Assembly (NCBI GenBank): GCA_963594675.1
Contig: CAVBGA010000200.1
Span: 1-6,385, forward strand
Direction of reading: 5' to 3'
DNA length: 6,385 nucleotides
From: Ruminococcus_G sp963594675
GTDB lineage: Bacteria; Bacillota; Clostridia; Lachnospirales; Lachnospiraceae
Shown: piece after piece, positions 1 through 6,296 of the stretch
Numbering within the stretch: position 1 is the stretch's first letter
Layout of the letters: the number at the start of each line of letters is the position of its first letter
Notes under the pieces: model-generated
Databases searched by the model: none
What the model was told of the DNA's origin: nothing
Seen by the model: the letters and a program-made list of their open reading frames with translations, nothing else
Translations under genes and position numbers: made by a program

Positions 1-455
1 ATGTAAGATATTTGTACAACGAAATTGGCAAGATTTTAGGACTTGATCAAACACATACTATGATTTTAATAGGTGCCGGCCATTTGGGACAGGCTCTTGC
101 GAATTATGTGAAGTTTGAAAAACGTGGATTTAAGATTATCGGCATTTTCGATGTAAATCCGGAGCTGGCAGGCAGGGAAGTAAGGGGTATTGGTATCCGA
201 ATGATGTCTGAACTTCCAGAATTTCTTAAAGAGAACAAGGTGGAGATTGCAACCTTGACCATACCTAAGTCCAGTGCTCAGGAGACTGCAGAGCTTTTGG
301 TAGCCAATGGCATTAAGGCGATTTGGAATTTTGCCCATTTGGATTTGAACCTTACTCTACCGGAGAATGTGATTGTTGAGAACGTTCATCTTTCAGAGAG
401 CCTTATGCGTTTATCTTACAACCTGACACATGCAACATTTGAAGATAAGAAGTAA
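1..455 (+). CDS. rex: Redox-sensing transcriptional repressor Rex, C-terminal part (5'-truncated by window edge)
   Basis: Rex is a homodimeric repressor that senses the NADH/NAD+ ratio and controls fermentation and energy genes. The reading frame is open from the window edge (first full codon at 3), giving about 150 residues. Rex is normally about 210 residues, so roughly the first 60, the winged-helix DNA-binding domain, lie upstream of the window. What remains is the Rossmann domain. The dinucleotide-binding glycine motif GAGHLGQAL is clear, followed by an acidic strand end IGIFDVNPELAG, then the typical TIPKSSAQE and NGIKAIWNFAHLDL blocks and the C-terminal swapped-helix region ending in HATFEDKK. 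An internal TTG at 12 could be read as a start, but family-like sequence (VRYL) continues upstream of it, so the gene is cut by the window, not short. A terminator follows the stop at once. Placement next to an NAD(P)H-repair gene is thematically consistent. No Rex operator of the TTGTTAAN4TTAACAA type was seen in the window. Confidence 0.95.
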   Translation, partial: VRYLYNEIGKILGLDQTHTMILIGAGHLGQALANYVKFEKRGFKIIGIFDVNPELAGREVRGIGIRMMSELPEFLKENKVEIATLTIPKSSAQETAELLVANGIKAIWNFAHLDLNLTLPENVIVENVHLSESLMRLSYNLTHATFEDKK

Positions 456-463
456 GCAAGCTG

Positions 464-485
464 AGCTGCCCATGGCAGCTTTTTT
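464..485 (+). terminator. Rho-independent terminator after rex
   Basis: A perfect 7-bp stem, AGCTGCC (464-470) and GGCAGCT (474-480), encloses a 3-nt CAT loop and runs into six T's (480-485). It begins 9 nt after the rex stop codon and should end the rex transcript. The next gene begins only about 33 nt after the T-tract, so nnrD needs either read-through or a promoter hidden in or before this short gap. Confidence 0.85.
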
Positions 486-512
486 GCTGTTACTATGAAT
501 ATTTCTTATACA

Positions 513-526
513 TAAGGATGGTGATC
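513..526 (+). promoter_or_regulatory. Extended Shine-Dalgarno sequence overlapping the first ATG of nnrD
   Basis: TAAGGATGGTGATC matches the full anti-Shine-Dalgarno complement TAAGGAGGTGATC apart from one extra T. The ATG at 518 is embedded within this match and has no purine-rich site of its own upstream (501-512 is T/A-rich). With this site as the ribosome binding site, the best-spaced codon in frame is ATA at 530, about 8 nt after the GG core. That raises the question of which codon really starts nnrD. Confidence 0.6.
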
Positions 527-2044
527 TCCATAAAAAGAGTAGTAACAAAAGAAGAGATGAAGTTATCGGATAAGGCCGCTATTGAAATTATGAAAATGCC
601 AGATCTGGTCTTAATGGAAAGAGCTGCCTACGCATGCTATGAGACGATTCTTGAGAAAAATCTTCCTGTGGAGCGAGTCTTGGCTGTTTGCGGAAGCGGA
701 AATAACGGAGGCGATGGAATTGCCATTGCTCGTATGTTGCATCTGGCGGGAATTTCTGTGGAAATATTGGATACAGGAAATCCCCGGCATAGGACGGATT
801 CTAATAAACGTCAGCATGATATTGCAGAAAATTATGGAGTTCGCTGGACGAAAACAGAAGATTTTTCATCCTATAGTTTGATTATTGATGCGGTTTTTGG
901 GGTAGGACTTTCCAGAAATTTATCGGATGAGTACAATCATTTATTTCGAAAAATAAATCAGTCTGCGGCCTGCATATTTGCGGTGGATATTCCCTCTGGT
1001 ATAGATGGGAATACAGGACAGCTGATGGGAGAGGCTATTTCTGCAGATGTTACTGTGACTATGGCTTTTGAAAAACCCGGCCTTCTTTTGTATCCTGGGG
1101 CCTCCTATGCGGGAGAGTTGTTGACAGCGGATATCGGCATTTATGAACATCCCTCCCTTGCCTATCTTCCTTCTATATTTCATCTGGATGAAAGAGACGA
1201 GGAAATGCTTCCTAATCGTAGGGAGGATGGCAATAAGGGCAGTTTTGGCAAGGTACTATTGGTGGCGGGTTCCTATGGCATGTGTGGTGCCGCCTATATG
1301 GCAGCATCTGCCTGCATAAGATCTGGAGCGGGTATGGTAAAAATTTGTACTCATGAGTCCAATCGTGAAATTTTGCAACAACAATTGCCTGAGGCACTCA
1401 TAAGCTGCTATAATAATGTCTTGAATTTTGATACAATAAAAAAAGATTTAGCCTGGGCAGACGTGGTTGGCATTGGACCGGGGCTGGGACAGTCAAAAAT
1501 GGCGAAGGAGCTATTGGACTTTATCTTAAAAGAGTCTGACCTTCCTCTCTTAATAGACGCAGATGGTTTGAATCTTTTGGCAAAGGAAAAGGAGAAATTG
1601 CTGACTTATCAAGGCCCCGTTGTGATTACACCGCATATGGGGGAAATGAGTCGACTGACAGGACAAAGTATCTCTGAAATTGCAAAAGATCGCTTTGCGG
1701 TAGCTGGAAATTTTGCGGAAAAATACCACTGCCTGTGCGTACTAAAGGATGCGAGAACCCTATTAGCTGAAGATAAGGAGCATTTCTTTATCAGCAGCAC
1801 CGGCAATAGTGGTATGGCTACGGCAGGAAGTGGAGATGTGCTTTCTGGTATGATTTTAGCCTTTCTGGGGCAGACGAAAGATGTGCGAAAAGCAGCTATA
1901 TTGGGCGTTCACTTTCATGGTATAGCAGGAGATCTGGCGGCAGAAGTTTATGGAAAAATTTCCATGAAGGCAGGAGATATTATAGAAAGTATTCCCCAGG
2001 TTTTGGAGAATGCTTATGGCAATAAAGGAAAAAATAACTTTTGA
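518..2044 (+). CDS. nnrD: Bifunctional NAD(P)H-hydrate epimerase / ADP-dependent NAD(P)H-hydrate dehydratase
   Basis: This cytosolic metabolite-repair enzyme restores NADH and NADPH that have become hydrated. The N-terminal NnrE (YjeF_N) domain, about residues 1-210, epimerises R- and S-hydrates. The C-terminal NnrD domain, about 225-500, has a ribokinase-like fold and dehydrates the S-form, using ADP in bacteria. NnrE marks are the NNGGDG loop (62-67), Asp124 in DAVFGVGLSR, AVDIPSGIDGNTG (155-167) and FEKPGLLLYPG. NnrD marks are NKGSFGKVLLVAGS, VGIGPGLGQS, LLIDADGLNLL, VVITPHMGE and the GSGD motif (437-440), whose Asp is the likely catalytic residue. At 508 residues it has the usual fused length, with no sign of damage. 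The ATG at 518 lies inside the Shine-Dalgarno match; starting at ATA 530 would give MKRVVTKEEM, which fits the family N-terminus better. alr follows 16 nt after the stop, so the two are probably cotranscribed. NnrE/NnrD neighbours of alr are common in Firmicutes. Confidence 0.95.
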   Translation: MVISIKRVVTKEEMKLSDKAAIEIMKMPDLVLMERAAYACYETILEKNLPVERVLAVCGSGNNGGDGIAIARMLHLAGISVEILDTGNPRHRTDSNKRQHDIAENYGVRWTKTEDFSSYSLIIDAVFGVGLSRNLSDEYNHLFRKINQSAACIFAVDIPSGIDGNTGQLMGEAISADVTVTMAFEKPGLLLYPGASYAGELLTADIGIYEHPSLAYLPSIFHLDERDEEMLPNRREDGNKGSFGKVLLVAGSYGMCGAAYMAASACIRSGAGMVKICTHESNREILQQQLPEALISCYNNVLNFDTIKKDLAWADVVGIGPGLGQSKMAKELLDFILKESDLPLLIDADGLNLLAKEKEKLLTYQGPVVITPHMGEMSRLTGQSISEIAKDRFAVAGNFAEKYHCLCVLKDARTLLAEDKEHFFISSTGNSGMATAGSGDVLSGMILAFLGQTKDVRKAAILGVHFHGIAGDLAAEVYGKISMKAGDIIESIPQVLENAYGNKGKNNF

Positions 2045-2048
2045 AAAG

Positions 2049-2054
2049 AAAGGA
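2049..2054 (+). promoter_or_regulatory. Ribosome binding site that decides the alr start
   Basis: AAAGGA lies 6 nt before ATG 2061. The earlier in-frame ATG at 2010 lies inside nnrD, has only GGAG almost touching it, and would add 17 residues with no family counterpart before MAERRLAAHIDLDA. Confidence 0.75.
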
Positions 2055-2060
2055 ATAGAT

Positions 2061-3221
2061 ATGGCAGAGCGTAGACTTGCGGCACATATTGATCTTGATG
2101 CCGTAACATACAATTTTGATCAAATGAAGAAAAATATTAAGGCGGATACCCGCTTTGTGGGAGTAATTAAAGCAGATGCCTATGGACATGGTGCGGTTCC
2201 TATCGGCCGTCTTCTGGAAAAAAGAGAAGATGTATGGGGCTTTGCAGTTGCTACCACAGAGGAAGCCTTGGAACTTAGAAATAATGGAATTAAAAAGCCT
2301 ATTATCATGTTGGGATATACTTTCTCGGAAGATTATGATAAAGTGGCAGAGTTTGATCTGCGTCCTGCTGTATTTACCTTGGAAATGGCAAAAGGCCTGG
2401 CTGAGGCGGCACATAAAGCACAAAAGAAGGTTTCTATTCATTTGGCTTTGGACACAGGCATGACGAGAATTGGCTTTGCAGATAAAAAAGAGAGTGTCCA
2501 GGTGATTAAAGAAATTGCAGCTATGGATGACCTTTGTATTGAGGGAATGTTTACTCATTTTGCCAGAGCAGATGAAAGCAGTACAGAGCATGCTGAGGCT
2601 CAGTTGCAGCGTTATCTTGCATTTGCAGATATGCTGGAGGAAGCAGGAATAAAATTACCCCTTCGCCACGTCAGCAATAGTGCAGGTATCATGCAATTTG
2701 CAGATGCCAATTTGGATCTGGTTCGGGCCGGTATTACCGTTTATGGACTCCTGCCGTCCAATGAAGTGAGAAGGGATCTGGTAAAATTGCAGCCGGTTAT
2801 GTCTCTTAAAAGTCATGTGGCTTATGTAAAAACAGTAGAGGCAGGAGTGCCCATTAGCTATGGCGGCACCTTTGTAACAGAGAGAAAAAGCAGAGTGGCT
2901 ACCATTCCTGCCGGATATGCAGATGGGGTTTGCCGTGGTTTGTCCAATAAGGGCTATGTCCTGATTAAAGGACAGAAGGCGCCTATTATGGGAAGAGTTT
3001 GTATGGACCAGTTTATGGTAGATGTAACAGATATCCCAGATGTAGCAGTGGGAGATGAAGTGACTCTTTTAGGAAAAGATGGTGCACTGACTATTAGCTT
3101 GGAAGAATTGGGCGATCTGTCAGGCAGATTTAATTATGAATATGCTTGTTGTATCAGTAAAAGAGTGCCGAGAATTTACCATATGGGCGGACAAAGAATT
3201 GATGATCCTTGCCATTTATAA
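2061..3221 (+). CDS. alr: Alanine racemase (PLP-dependent)
   Basis: This cytosolic PLP enzyme interconverts L- and D-alanine and supplies D-Ala for peptidoglycan. It has 386 residues, the family norm. The N-terminal barrel has the PLP lysine Lys37 in VIKADAYGHG. Further marks are DTGMTRIGF with Arg136, His166 in FTHFARAD, RHVSNSAG, and RAGITVYGLLP for phosphate binding. The C-terminal beta domain has the catalytic tyrosine Tyr267 in SYGGTF, IPAGYADG, and MGRVCMDQFMVDVT with Met315 and Asp316. Numbering tracks the Geobacillus stearothermophilus enzyme closely. One difference stands out: residue 129, usually a carbamylated Lys that positions Arg136, is Ala here (IHLALDTGM). Chloride or other residues are known to replace that carbamate in some racemases, so activity is still expected. 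It sits 16 nt after nnrD and is followed by a hairpin. The mazEF pair found after alr in many Firmicutes is absent here. Confidence 0.97.
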   Translation: MAERRLAAHIDLDAVTYNFDQMKKNIKADTRFVGVIKADAYGHGAVPIGRLLEKREDVWGFAVATTEEALELRNNGIKKPIIMLGYTFSEDYDKVAEFDLRPAVFTLEMAKGLAEAAHKAQKKVSIHLALDTGMTRIGFADKKESVQVIKEIAAMDDLCIEGMFTHFARADESSTEHAEAQLQRYLAFADMLEEAGIKLPLRHVSNSAGIMQFADANLDLVRAGITVYGLLPSNEVRRDLVKLQPVMSLKSHVAYVKTVEAGVPISYGGTFVTERKSRVATIPAGYADGVCRGLSNKGYVLIKGQKAPIMGRVCMDQFMVDVTDIPDVAVGDEVTLLGKDGALTISLEELGDLSGRFNYEYACCISKRVPRIYHMGGQRIDDPCHL

Positions 3222-3250
3222 GAAGGGCTTTGTTGACGAAAGCTTTTCTT
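3220..3250 (+). terminator. Probable terminator hairpin at the alr stop codon
   Basis: AAGAAGGGCTTT (3220-3231) pairs with AAAGCTTTTCTT (3239-3250) over 12 bp, including two G-U pairs, around the 7-nt loop GTTGACG. The hairpin begins on the last bases of the alr TAA. The T-rich stretch is in the 3' arm (CTTTTCTT) and not in a separate tail, so it may be a weak terminator or a 3'-end stabiliser. It overlaps the promoter of the next unit. Confidence 0.55.
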
Positions 3251-3261
3251 AATGGTATATT
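3233..3261 (+). promoter_or_regulatory. SigA-type promoter with extended -10 for the CNNM-yebC-uppP unit
   Basis: TTGACG (-35, 3233-3238) and TATATT (-10, 3256-3261) are separated by exactly 17 nt. Each box matches the consensus at 5 of 6 positions. A TGG at 3253-3255 supplies the extended -10 TGn. Transcription should begin near 3267-3268, giving a leader of about 28 nt before ATG 3296. The -35 box occupies the loop and first stem base of the alr hairpin. Confidence 0.8.
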
Positions 3262-3295
3262 TTAATGGTTAAGTTGAGATAATAAGGAGTTTCTG

Positions 3296-4606
3296 ATGGA
3301 TGACGGAAGCGTCCCTTTATGTGGGACATTTTTTATGATCCTGTTTATTCTTATTTCTTTCCTGCTTCATCTCTATAGTTCGGCAGTGCTGCATTGCAAT
3401 GAAAATAGTTTTGAAAAGCAGATAGAGGAACAGGACAAGGCATATCTTTGGATGATCCGGATGAAGGATGATCCGCTTCTGATGCTTGGCACAGTGCATT
3501 TGATCACAATCTTAATGGCCTGTCTGGTAGCTATCTTTACGTTGCCTAATCTGGCAGGGTATTTTAATGGGGTATTTATAGGATTTACAGGAAGAGGGAT
3601 TTCGGTCTGTCTTTCCTGGATTCTTAGCTTTGCCATCGGTCTTTTATGTATGGTTTCATTGGCATATCTTTTGCCGGTTCGAATCGGCAGATATTATGCA
3701 GAACAGATTATTAAGGTCTTTCATAGGCCTTTATGCCGCCTTTTTGGCCTTGCGGGTTTGTTGACCGTTCTGTTTGATTTGCCAGTTTGTGGAATCATTC
3801 GTTTGTTTCGGATGGATCCTCATCATTTTTCTGAAGATGTGACAGAAGATGAGATTATTGATCTGGTAGATGAGGCACATGAACAGGGAGTAATCCTTGA
3901 AAGTGAAGCGGAGATGATTCAGAATATCATGGAATTTGGGGATAAAACCGCCAGAGATATCATGACCCATAGGAAGAATCTAAATGCTCTTGAAAGCAGT
4001 ACTTCCTTTAGTCAGGCCATGAAATTTGTGTTGGAAAAAACCAATACCAGATATCCGGTTTATGATGAGACCATAGATAATATTATCGGTTTGATTCATC
4101 TTAAAGATATGGCTGTCATGGGAGAGAAGGAAGAGCTTCGGGATCTTCCCCTGAATCAGATCCCAGGTTTGATTCGTGGAGTAGGTTTTGTTCCTGAGAC
4201 GAGACGTATTGACTCAATTTTTAAAGCAATGCAGGCCAATAAGGTACATATGGCTGTAGTGATTGATGAGTATGGTCAGACAGCCGGCATTGTTACAATG
4301 GAAGATATCCTGGAAGAAATCGTTGGAAATATTCTGGACGAGCATGATGATATTGAACATTTTGTTCAGCATCTTTATGATAACAGTATGATGATGGATG
4401 GGCTTACCCCTATTGAACAGGTGGAGGAAGCCTTAGATACTGAGATCGACGATGAAGAATATGACACATTAAACGGTTATCTGACTTCCCTTCTGGATCA
4501 TATTCCTACAAAGGATGATAAGTTTGTGGAGGACAAAGGCTTCCGCTTTCAGATTATTTCTGTGGAAGACAATATGATTCGGAAAGTCCGGGTTACAAAA
4601 TTATAA
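3296..4606 (+). CDS. CNNM/CorC (TlyC-like 'hemolysin') family membrane protein with tandem CBS domains
   Basis: Family members with this layout are membrane transporters linked to Mg2+/Co2+ export, regulated by nucleotide binding to CBS domains; the 'hemolysin' label is historical. The 436 residues hold a CNNM (DUF21) membrane domain with hydrophobic segments at about 11-32, 61-83, 101-128 and 146-171. A linker helix TEDEIIDLVDEA (183-194) follows, then two CBS domains (about 218-340; IDEYGQTAGIVTMEDIL near 323-337) and a C-terminal CorC_HlyC domain (about 355-436; LNGYLTSLLDHIP). The start is set by AAGGAG 6 nt before ATG 3296, and MDDGS is a start I associate with Lachnospiraceae members. 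The membrane domain is divergent. No acidic residue lies in the first membrane segment, the second has HLITI where TQIGN-like polar residues are usual, and the third has AYLLPV where GE..PK is usual. Soluble domains look intact, so transport may be altered or lost while nucleotide sensing remains. It heads a probable operon from the 3233 promoter; yebC follows after 17 nt. Confidence 0.88.
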   Translation: MDDGSVPLCGTFFMILFILISFLLHLYSSAVLHCNENSFEKQIEEQDKAYLWMIRMKDDPLLMLGTVHLITILMACLVAIFTLPNLAGYFNGVFIGFTGRGISVCLSWILSFAIGLLCMVSLAYLLPVRIGRYYAEQIIKVFHRPLCRLFGLAGLLTVLFDLPVCGIIRLFRMDPHHFSEDVTEDEIIDLVDEAHEQGVILESEAEMIQNIMEFGDKTARDIMTHRKNLNALESSTSFSQAMKFVLEKTNTRYPVYDETIDNIIGLIHLKDMAVMGEKEELRDLPLNQIPGLIRGVGFVPETRRIDSIFKAMQANKVHMAVVIDEYGQTAGIVTMEDILEEIVGNILDEHDDIEHFVQHLYDNSMMMDGLTPIEQVEEALDTEIDDEEYDTLNGYLTSLLDHIPTKDDKFVEDKGFRFQIISVEDNMIRKVRVTKL

Positions 4607-4623
4607 AGAAGAGGTTATTTATT

Positions 4624-5352
4624 ATGTCAGGACATTCAAAGTTTGCAAACATTAAACACAAAAAAGAGAAAAATGATGCGAAAAAGGGTAAAGTATTTAC
4701 CATTATCGGACGTGAGATCGTAGTTGCTGTTAAAGAAGGCGGTCCGGATCCGGCGAACAATAGCAAGCTTCGTGATGTAATTGCAAAGGCAAAAGCAAAT
4801 AACATGCCCAATGACACTATTGAGCGTGGTATCAAGAAGGCAGCTGGAAGTGCAGATGCCTCCAATTATGAATATGTTACCTATGAAGGATATGGTCCTA
4901 ACGGTATTGCTATTATTGTAGATGCGCTTACGGATAATAAGAACCGTACAGCAGCCAATGTTAGAAGTGCTTTCACTAAGGGTAACGGAAGTATTGGAAC
5001 TCAGGGCTGTGTATCCTTTATGTTTGATAGAAAGGGTCAGATCATTATTTCAAAAGAAGAGTGTGAGATGGATGCAGATGATCTTATGATGATGGCACTT
5101 GATGCTGGAGCAGAGGATTTCGCAGAGGAAGAGGATTCTTTTGAGATTACTACAGATCCGGATGATTTTCCGGCGGTGAGAGAAGCTCTGGAGAAAGAGG
5201 GCATTGCTATGGCTTCTGCTGAGGTTACCATGATTCCTCAGACCTGGGTAGATCTTGAGGATGAAGCTGCTATTAACAGTTTGCAGAAAACGCTGGATCT
5301 TTTGGAAGACGATGATGATGTACAGTATGTATATCACAATTGGAATGAATAA
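4624..5352 (+). CDS. yebC: YebC/PmpR/TACO1 family protein
   Basis: This is a widely conserved cytosolic nucleic-acid-associated protein. Members have been described as transcription regulators (PmpR) and, for TACO1 and more recent bacterial work, as translation factors that help ribosomes through difficult stretches such as polyproline. The 242 residues match the family length. The family N-terminus is clear: MSGHSKFANIKHKKEKNDA, with Phe where many relatives have Trp (HSKWANIK). Then come REIVVAVKEGGPDP, KANNMPNDTIERGIKKA, YEGYGPNGIAIIV, DNKNRTAANVRSAF and GSIGTQGCVSFMF. The C-terminal half is strongly acidic (residues about 153-180 and a DDDD run near 229-232), as usual. The AGAGG site (4610-4614) lies 9 nt before ATG 4624. 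The gap to the upstream stop is 17 nt, so it is probably cotranscribed. The ruvC neighbour found in proteobacteria is not here. Confidence 0.96.
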   Translation: MSGHSKFANIKHKKEKNDAKKGKVFTIIGREIVVAVKEGGPDPANNSKLRDVIAKAKANNMPNDTIERGIKKAAGSADASNYEYVTYEGYGPNGIAIIVDALTDNKNRTAANVRSAFTKGNGSIGTQGCVSFMFDRKGQIIISKEECEMDADDLMMMALDAGAEDFAEEEDSFEITTDPDDFPAVREALEKEGIAMASAEVTMIPQTWVDLEDEAAINSLQKTLDLLEDDDDVQYVYHNWNE

Positions 5353-5384
5353 GAATCTATTCTGCAAATCATAAGGGTATTTAT

Positions 5385-6257
5385 ATGACAATCATAGAGT
5401 CGATTTTACTGGGACTGATTCAGGGACTGACCGGTGTTTTTCCGGTCAGCAGTTCCGGACACCTGGTTATAGTAAGGAAGCTGCTGGGATTATCTGGGGA
5501 CAACATAATGCTTTTCAATGTGTTGCTCCATACAGGTACGCTGGCAGCTGTTTTTACTTCTTTTAGGAAAGATATCTTGAGATTATATCGGGAGATTCTG
5601 CTTTTTTTTGATCAGTTGATCTATAATGGAAAGACTGCATATAGAAATATAAGATACAGGGAAGGTGCTCGCTATAAGAGAGCGGCAAAGAGCAATTATC
5701 GCAAACTTCTATTTTTACTGCTTGTCTCTACCTTACCCACCCTTCTTATTGCTTATATTTGCAAGGAATCGGCAGCTTTGTCCATGGATTCGCCTCTGGC
5801 AGCGGGAATTGGCTTCTATGTATCCTGCGTCCTGCTTATTGTGGTGGATTTTACTGGAGAAGGGAAAAAAATGCCCAGGGATACGGGTTGGAAACAGGCA
5901 GTTTTAATTGGTGTCATGCAGGGATGTGCTGTGTACGCCGGAGTCTCCAGAATTGCTATTACAATCTGCATTGGATTATTGTTGGGATATTCCAGAAAAT
6001 TTGCCATTAAGTATTCCTTCTTATTGTCCCTGCCAGCTGTAATTTTGGCTCTTGTTTGGGAGTGTAAGGAGGCTTTTGGCAATCATCTGGCTGTGGGAGA
6101 ATTTTTGGTAATGGTTCCAGGTGTGCTTATTGCTGCCTTGGTGGGAATTTTTATGATTCCATATGCACTAAATTTGATGAAAAAATTTCCACTTCGCAGC
6201 TTTGCTATTTATAGTTTTATTATCGGTAGCTGCGCTTTGATTATAAATTTTGTATAA
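5385..6257 (+). CDS. uppP: UppP (BacA)-family undecaprenyl-diphosphatase homologue with altered active-site motifs
   Basis: UppP is a multispanning membrane phosphatase that recycles undecaprenyl diphosphate to the monophosphate lipid carrier for cell-wall synthesis and gives bacitracin tolerance. The 290-residue protein aligns end to end with the family: GLIQGLTGVFPVSSSGHLVI near the N-terminus, LLHTGTLAAVF, a basic cytoplasmic loop about 65-105 followed by NYRKLLFLLLVSTLPT, YAGVSRIAIT (184-193), LLLGYSRKFAIKYSFLLSLP, and a C-terminal FAIYSFIIG. Compared with E. coli BacA (E17, E21, S27, H30, R174), this protein has Q13, G17, S23, H26 and R189. The second acid of the (E/Q)xxxE motif is therefore Gly, and the PGxSRSxxT motif has become AGVSRIAIT, losing its Pro and second Ser. 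The frame is intact with no stop or shift, so this is a conserved but possibly catalytically weak or re-purposed paralogue. The AAGGG site at 5373-5377 lies 7 nt before ATG 5385; the gap from yebC is 32 nt. Confidence 0.88.
   Translation: MTIIESILLGLIQGLTGVFPVSSSGHLVIVRKLLGLSGDNIMLFNVLLHTGTLAAVFTSFRKDILRLYREILLFFDQLIYNGKTAYRNIRYREGARYKRAAKSNYRKLLFLLLVSTLPTLLIAYICKESAALSMDSPLAAGIGFYVSCVLLIVVDFTGEGKKMPRDTGWKQAVLIGVMQGCAVYAGVSRIAITICIGLLLGYSRKFAIKYSFLLSLPAVILALVWECKEAFGNHLAVGEFLVMVPGVLIAALVGIFMIPYALNLMKKFPLRSFAIYSFIIGSCALIINFV
5427..5449 (+). repeat. Perfect inverted repeat (hairpin) inside the uppP active-site motif
   Basis: CTGACCGG (5427-5434) and CCGGTCAG (5442-5449) form a perfect 8-bp, GC-rich stem around the 7-nt loop TGTTTTT. 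It covers codons 15-22 of uppP, including the Gly17 codon that replaces the expected Glu. No T-tract follows, so it is not a standard terminator. Confidence 0.7.
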
Positions 6258-6281
6258 CTAATTTGTTATCTGAACCTGAAA

Positions 6282-6289
6282 GGGAGGGG
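6282..6289 (+). promoter_or_regulatory. Strong ribosome binding site supporting a GTG start at 6297
   Basis: GGGAGGGG ends 7 nt before GTG 6297. No ATG occurs in that frame before the window ends, so this site is what identifies the start. I saw no convincing promoter or terminator in the 39-nt gap after uppP. Confidence 0.75.
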
Positions 6290-6296
6290 ATAATCT

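Noticed and set aside
12..455. TTG at 12 as the true start of the first gene
   Set aside because: The frame stays open to the window edge, and VRYL before it fits the Rex linker; the gene is cut, not short.
484..512. TTGCTG-N17-TATACA as a promoter for nnrD
   Set aside because: Boxes match at only 3 and 4 of 6 positions, and the start point would fall inside or past the Shine-Dalgarno site, leaving no usable leader.
2010..2060. Upstream in-frame ATG for alr overlapping nnrD
   Set aside because: It has no properly spaced ribosome binding site and adds residues foreign to the family, while ATG 2061 has AAAGGA at 6 nt.
1980..2591. 203-codon open frame on the minus strand across nnrD/alr
   Set aside because: The translation is rich in Cys, His, Phe and Ile with no domain I recognise, and it runs opposite two well-supported genes; it is a shadow frame.
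4744..4753. CCGGATCCGG palindrome in yebC
   Set aside because: It falls in conserved codons for the GPDPA stretch, has no loop suited to a hairpin, and needs no regulatory explanation.
5050..5391. 113-codon minus-strand frame over the end of yebC
   Set aside because: It is antisense to the acidic yebC C-terminus, with low-complexity content and no ribosome binding site seen.
5602..5609. Run of eight T's in uppP as a phase-variation or frameshift site
   Set aside because: It reads as ordinary Leu-Phe-Phe codons in a membrane-protein gene; one run of eight is not enough evidence for programmed slippage.
6263..6294. TTGTTA ... GATAAT as a promoter for the last gene
   Set aside because: The spacing is 20 nt and the -10 box overlaps the ribosome binding region, so it cannot serve GTG 6297.
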